From: Streptococcus chenjunshii
GTDB lineage: Bacteria > Bacillota > Bacilli > Lactobacillales > Streptococcaceae
Length of the DNA: 64,000 nt
Assembly: GCF_003086355.1 (NCBI RefSeq)
Contig: NZ_CP031733.1
Coordinates: forward strand, 434,001 to 498,000
Reading direction: 5' to 3'
Shown: positions 63,479 through 64,000 of the stretch, in pieces
Layout of the letters: each line of letters begins with the position of its first letter
Position numbering within the stretch: position 1 is the stretch's first letter
Notes under the pieces: generated by a model
Databases searched by the model: none
What the model saw: the letters and a program-made list of their open reading frames with translations, nothing else
Told to the model about the DNA's origin: nothing
Program-made: the position numbers and the translations under genes

Positions 63479-64000
63479 ATGGTCAGATTTGAAGAAAACA
63501 ATATACAAGCAGTCGGCAGCACGTATTCTTTGGTTAAATGTAATCATGAGCCTGTTGTTCGTGTTGTTAAAGATAAGGCCATCATGGAAGATGATGAACC
63601 CACCTATGCCAAAATGTTAGACAGTGACTTCCATGATGGGACGATTGAAGCTGATGTCCTTAGCCGTCTGTTACCTGACGCACCAGACCATGCCCGTGGT
63701 TTTATTGGGATAGCTTTTAGAATTGCCGCTGACGATTCAGCCTTTGAGGCTTTCTATATCCGGCCAACCAATGGCAGAGCAAAGGTTCAGCTGCGCCGAA
63801 ACCGTGCAACACAATATTTTTCCTATCCTCATTTTAAATATATGCATTCAAGAGAGTCGCATCCTGGGGAATACGAAGCTTATGCAGATATGGAGTTAGA
63901 CAAATGGATCCATTTGAAAATAACTGTTCAAGGAGAAAAAGCACAGCTTTACCTGCATCACCAAAAACAGCCGGTTCTGATTGTCAATGATCTTAAGCAC
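63479..64000 (+). CDS. Lectin/laminarinase-like (concanavalin fold) protein, N-terminal part (cut by window end)
   Basis: Open frame of 174 codons from ATG 63479 (AAGAAAGGAAA upstream) to the window edge with no stop. FHDGTIEADVLSRLLPDAPD, FIGIAFRIAADDSAFEAFYI and YADMELDKWIHLKITVQGEK show a concanavalin-like beta-sandwich as in DUF1080 and LamG proteins. No signal peptide. It lies 71 bases after the SDR gene and is probably part of the same operon. Function cannot be fixed from this part. Confidence 0.75.
   Translation, partial: MVRFEENNIQAVGSTYSLVKCNHEPVVRVVKDKAIMEDDEPTYAKMLDSDFHDGTIEADVLSRLLPDAPDHARGFIGIAFRIAADDSAFEAFYIRPTNGRAKVQLRRNRATQYFSYPHFKYMHSRESHPGEYEAYADMELDKWIHLKITVQGEKAQLYLHHQKQPVLIVNDLKH

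Overview
The window is a chromosomal segment of a low-GC Gram-positive bacterium, almost certainly a mutans-group Streptococcus (S. mutans / S. ratti-like). The basis is the order rpsF-ssb-rpsR ... corA/uvrA ... pepP - dCMP deaminase - efp - Asp23 - nusB - scrR/scrB/scrA/scrK ... manA, a ComE-ComD pair encoded regulator-first as in S. mutans, a SloR-type metal regulator with a Slo/Psa-type metal transporter, and glmU-nudix-macP-mtnN. No rRNA, tRNA, CRISPR array or intact insertion sequence was recognised. The exact species is not settled by reading alone.

Layout. 1-6 kb: end of a bacteriocin/peptide-type ABC export cluster, a receiver-only protein, and a ComE-like regulator followed by a ComD-like kinase broken by two frameshifts at A-runs. 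6.5-15 kb: a membrane-anchored hydrolase with an XRE/AbrB regulator, then core genes (rpsF-ssb-rpsR, corA, uvrA). 15-17.4 kb: an AT-rich two-gene insert (GIY-YIG protein plus a coiled-coil/SH3b membrane protein). 17.6-21 kb: pepP, dCMP deaminase, efp, Asp23-like, nusB. 21-34.6 kb: carbohydrate region with two GH32 sucrose-6-phosphate hydrolases, ScrR, ScrA, ScrK, an RpiR regulator, a PTS EIIC, a GH1 6-phospho-beta-glucosidase and ManA. 35-40 kb: a type VII secretion effector locus of the reverse-domain (TslA-like) class: a lipase toxin with a C-terminal helical domain, two small helical partners, and three paralogous membrane-anchored putative immunity proteins, two of them followed by truncated toxin genes. 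40-50 kb: glmU, an ABC-class ATPase, nudix, macP, mtnN, and the sloR / sloC / sloAB metal locus, with sloC separated from sloAB by a tandem repeat array. 50-64 kb: redox and regulatory genes, a beta-glucoside-type PTS with a ChbG deacetylase and AraC regulator, a large protein that reads as a degenerate phage-type DNA polymerase, and an SDR / monooxygenase-like catabolic cluster cut by the window end.

The most unusual feature is a family of structured intergenic elements. Eight genes or operons of unrelated function (rpsR, a DUF1129 gene, dCMP deaminase, a GH32 hydrolase, a PTS EIIC, an ABC-class ATPase, sloAB and an osmoprotectant-type binding protein) each carry a sense-oriented copy whose 3' end (..TTTGTATCTT) lies 13-19 nt before the start codon, abutting the Shine-Dalgarno. 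Copies differ in sequence, but their paired arms change together: outer pair GCCC/GGGC, GGCC/GGCC or AGCC/GGCT; second pair AACGC/GCGTT, AAAGC/GCTTT or AAATCC/GGATTT; third pair GGGAAAA/TTTTCCC, GTAAAAA/TTTTTAC or TGAAAA/TTTTCA. A 118-bp short form forms tandem arrays of two and four units; a long form carries a larger apical domain. This looks like an undescribed 5'-UTR structured repeat, either a MITE-like element or a family of cis-acting RNAs.
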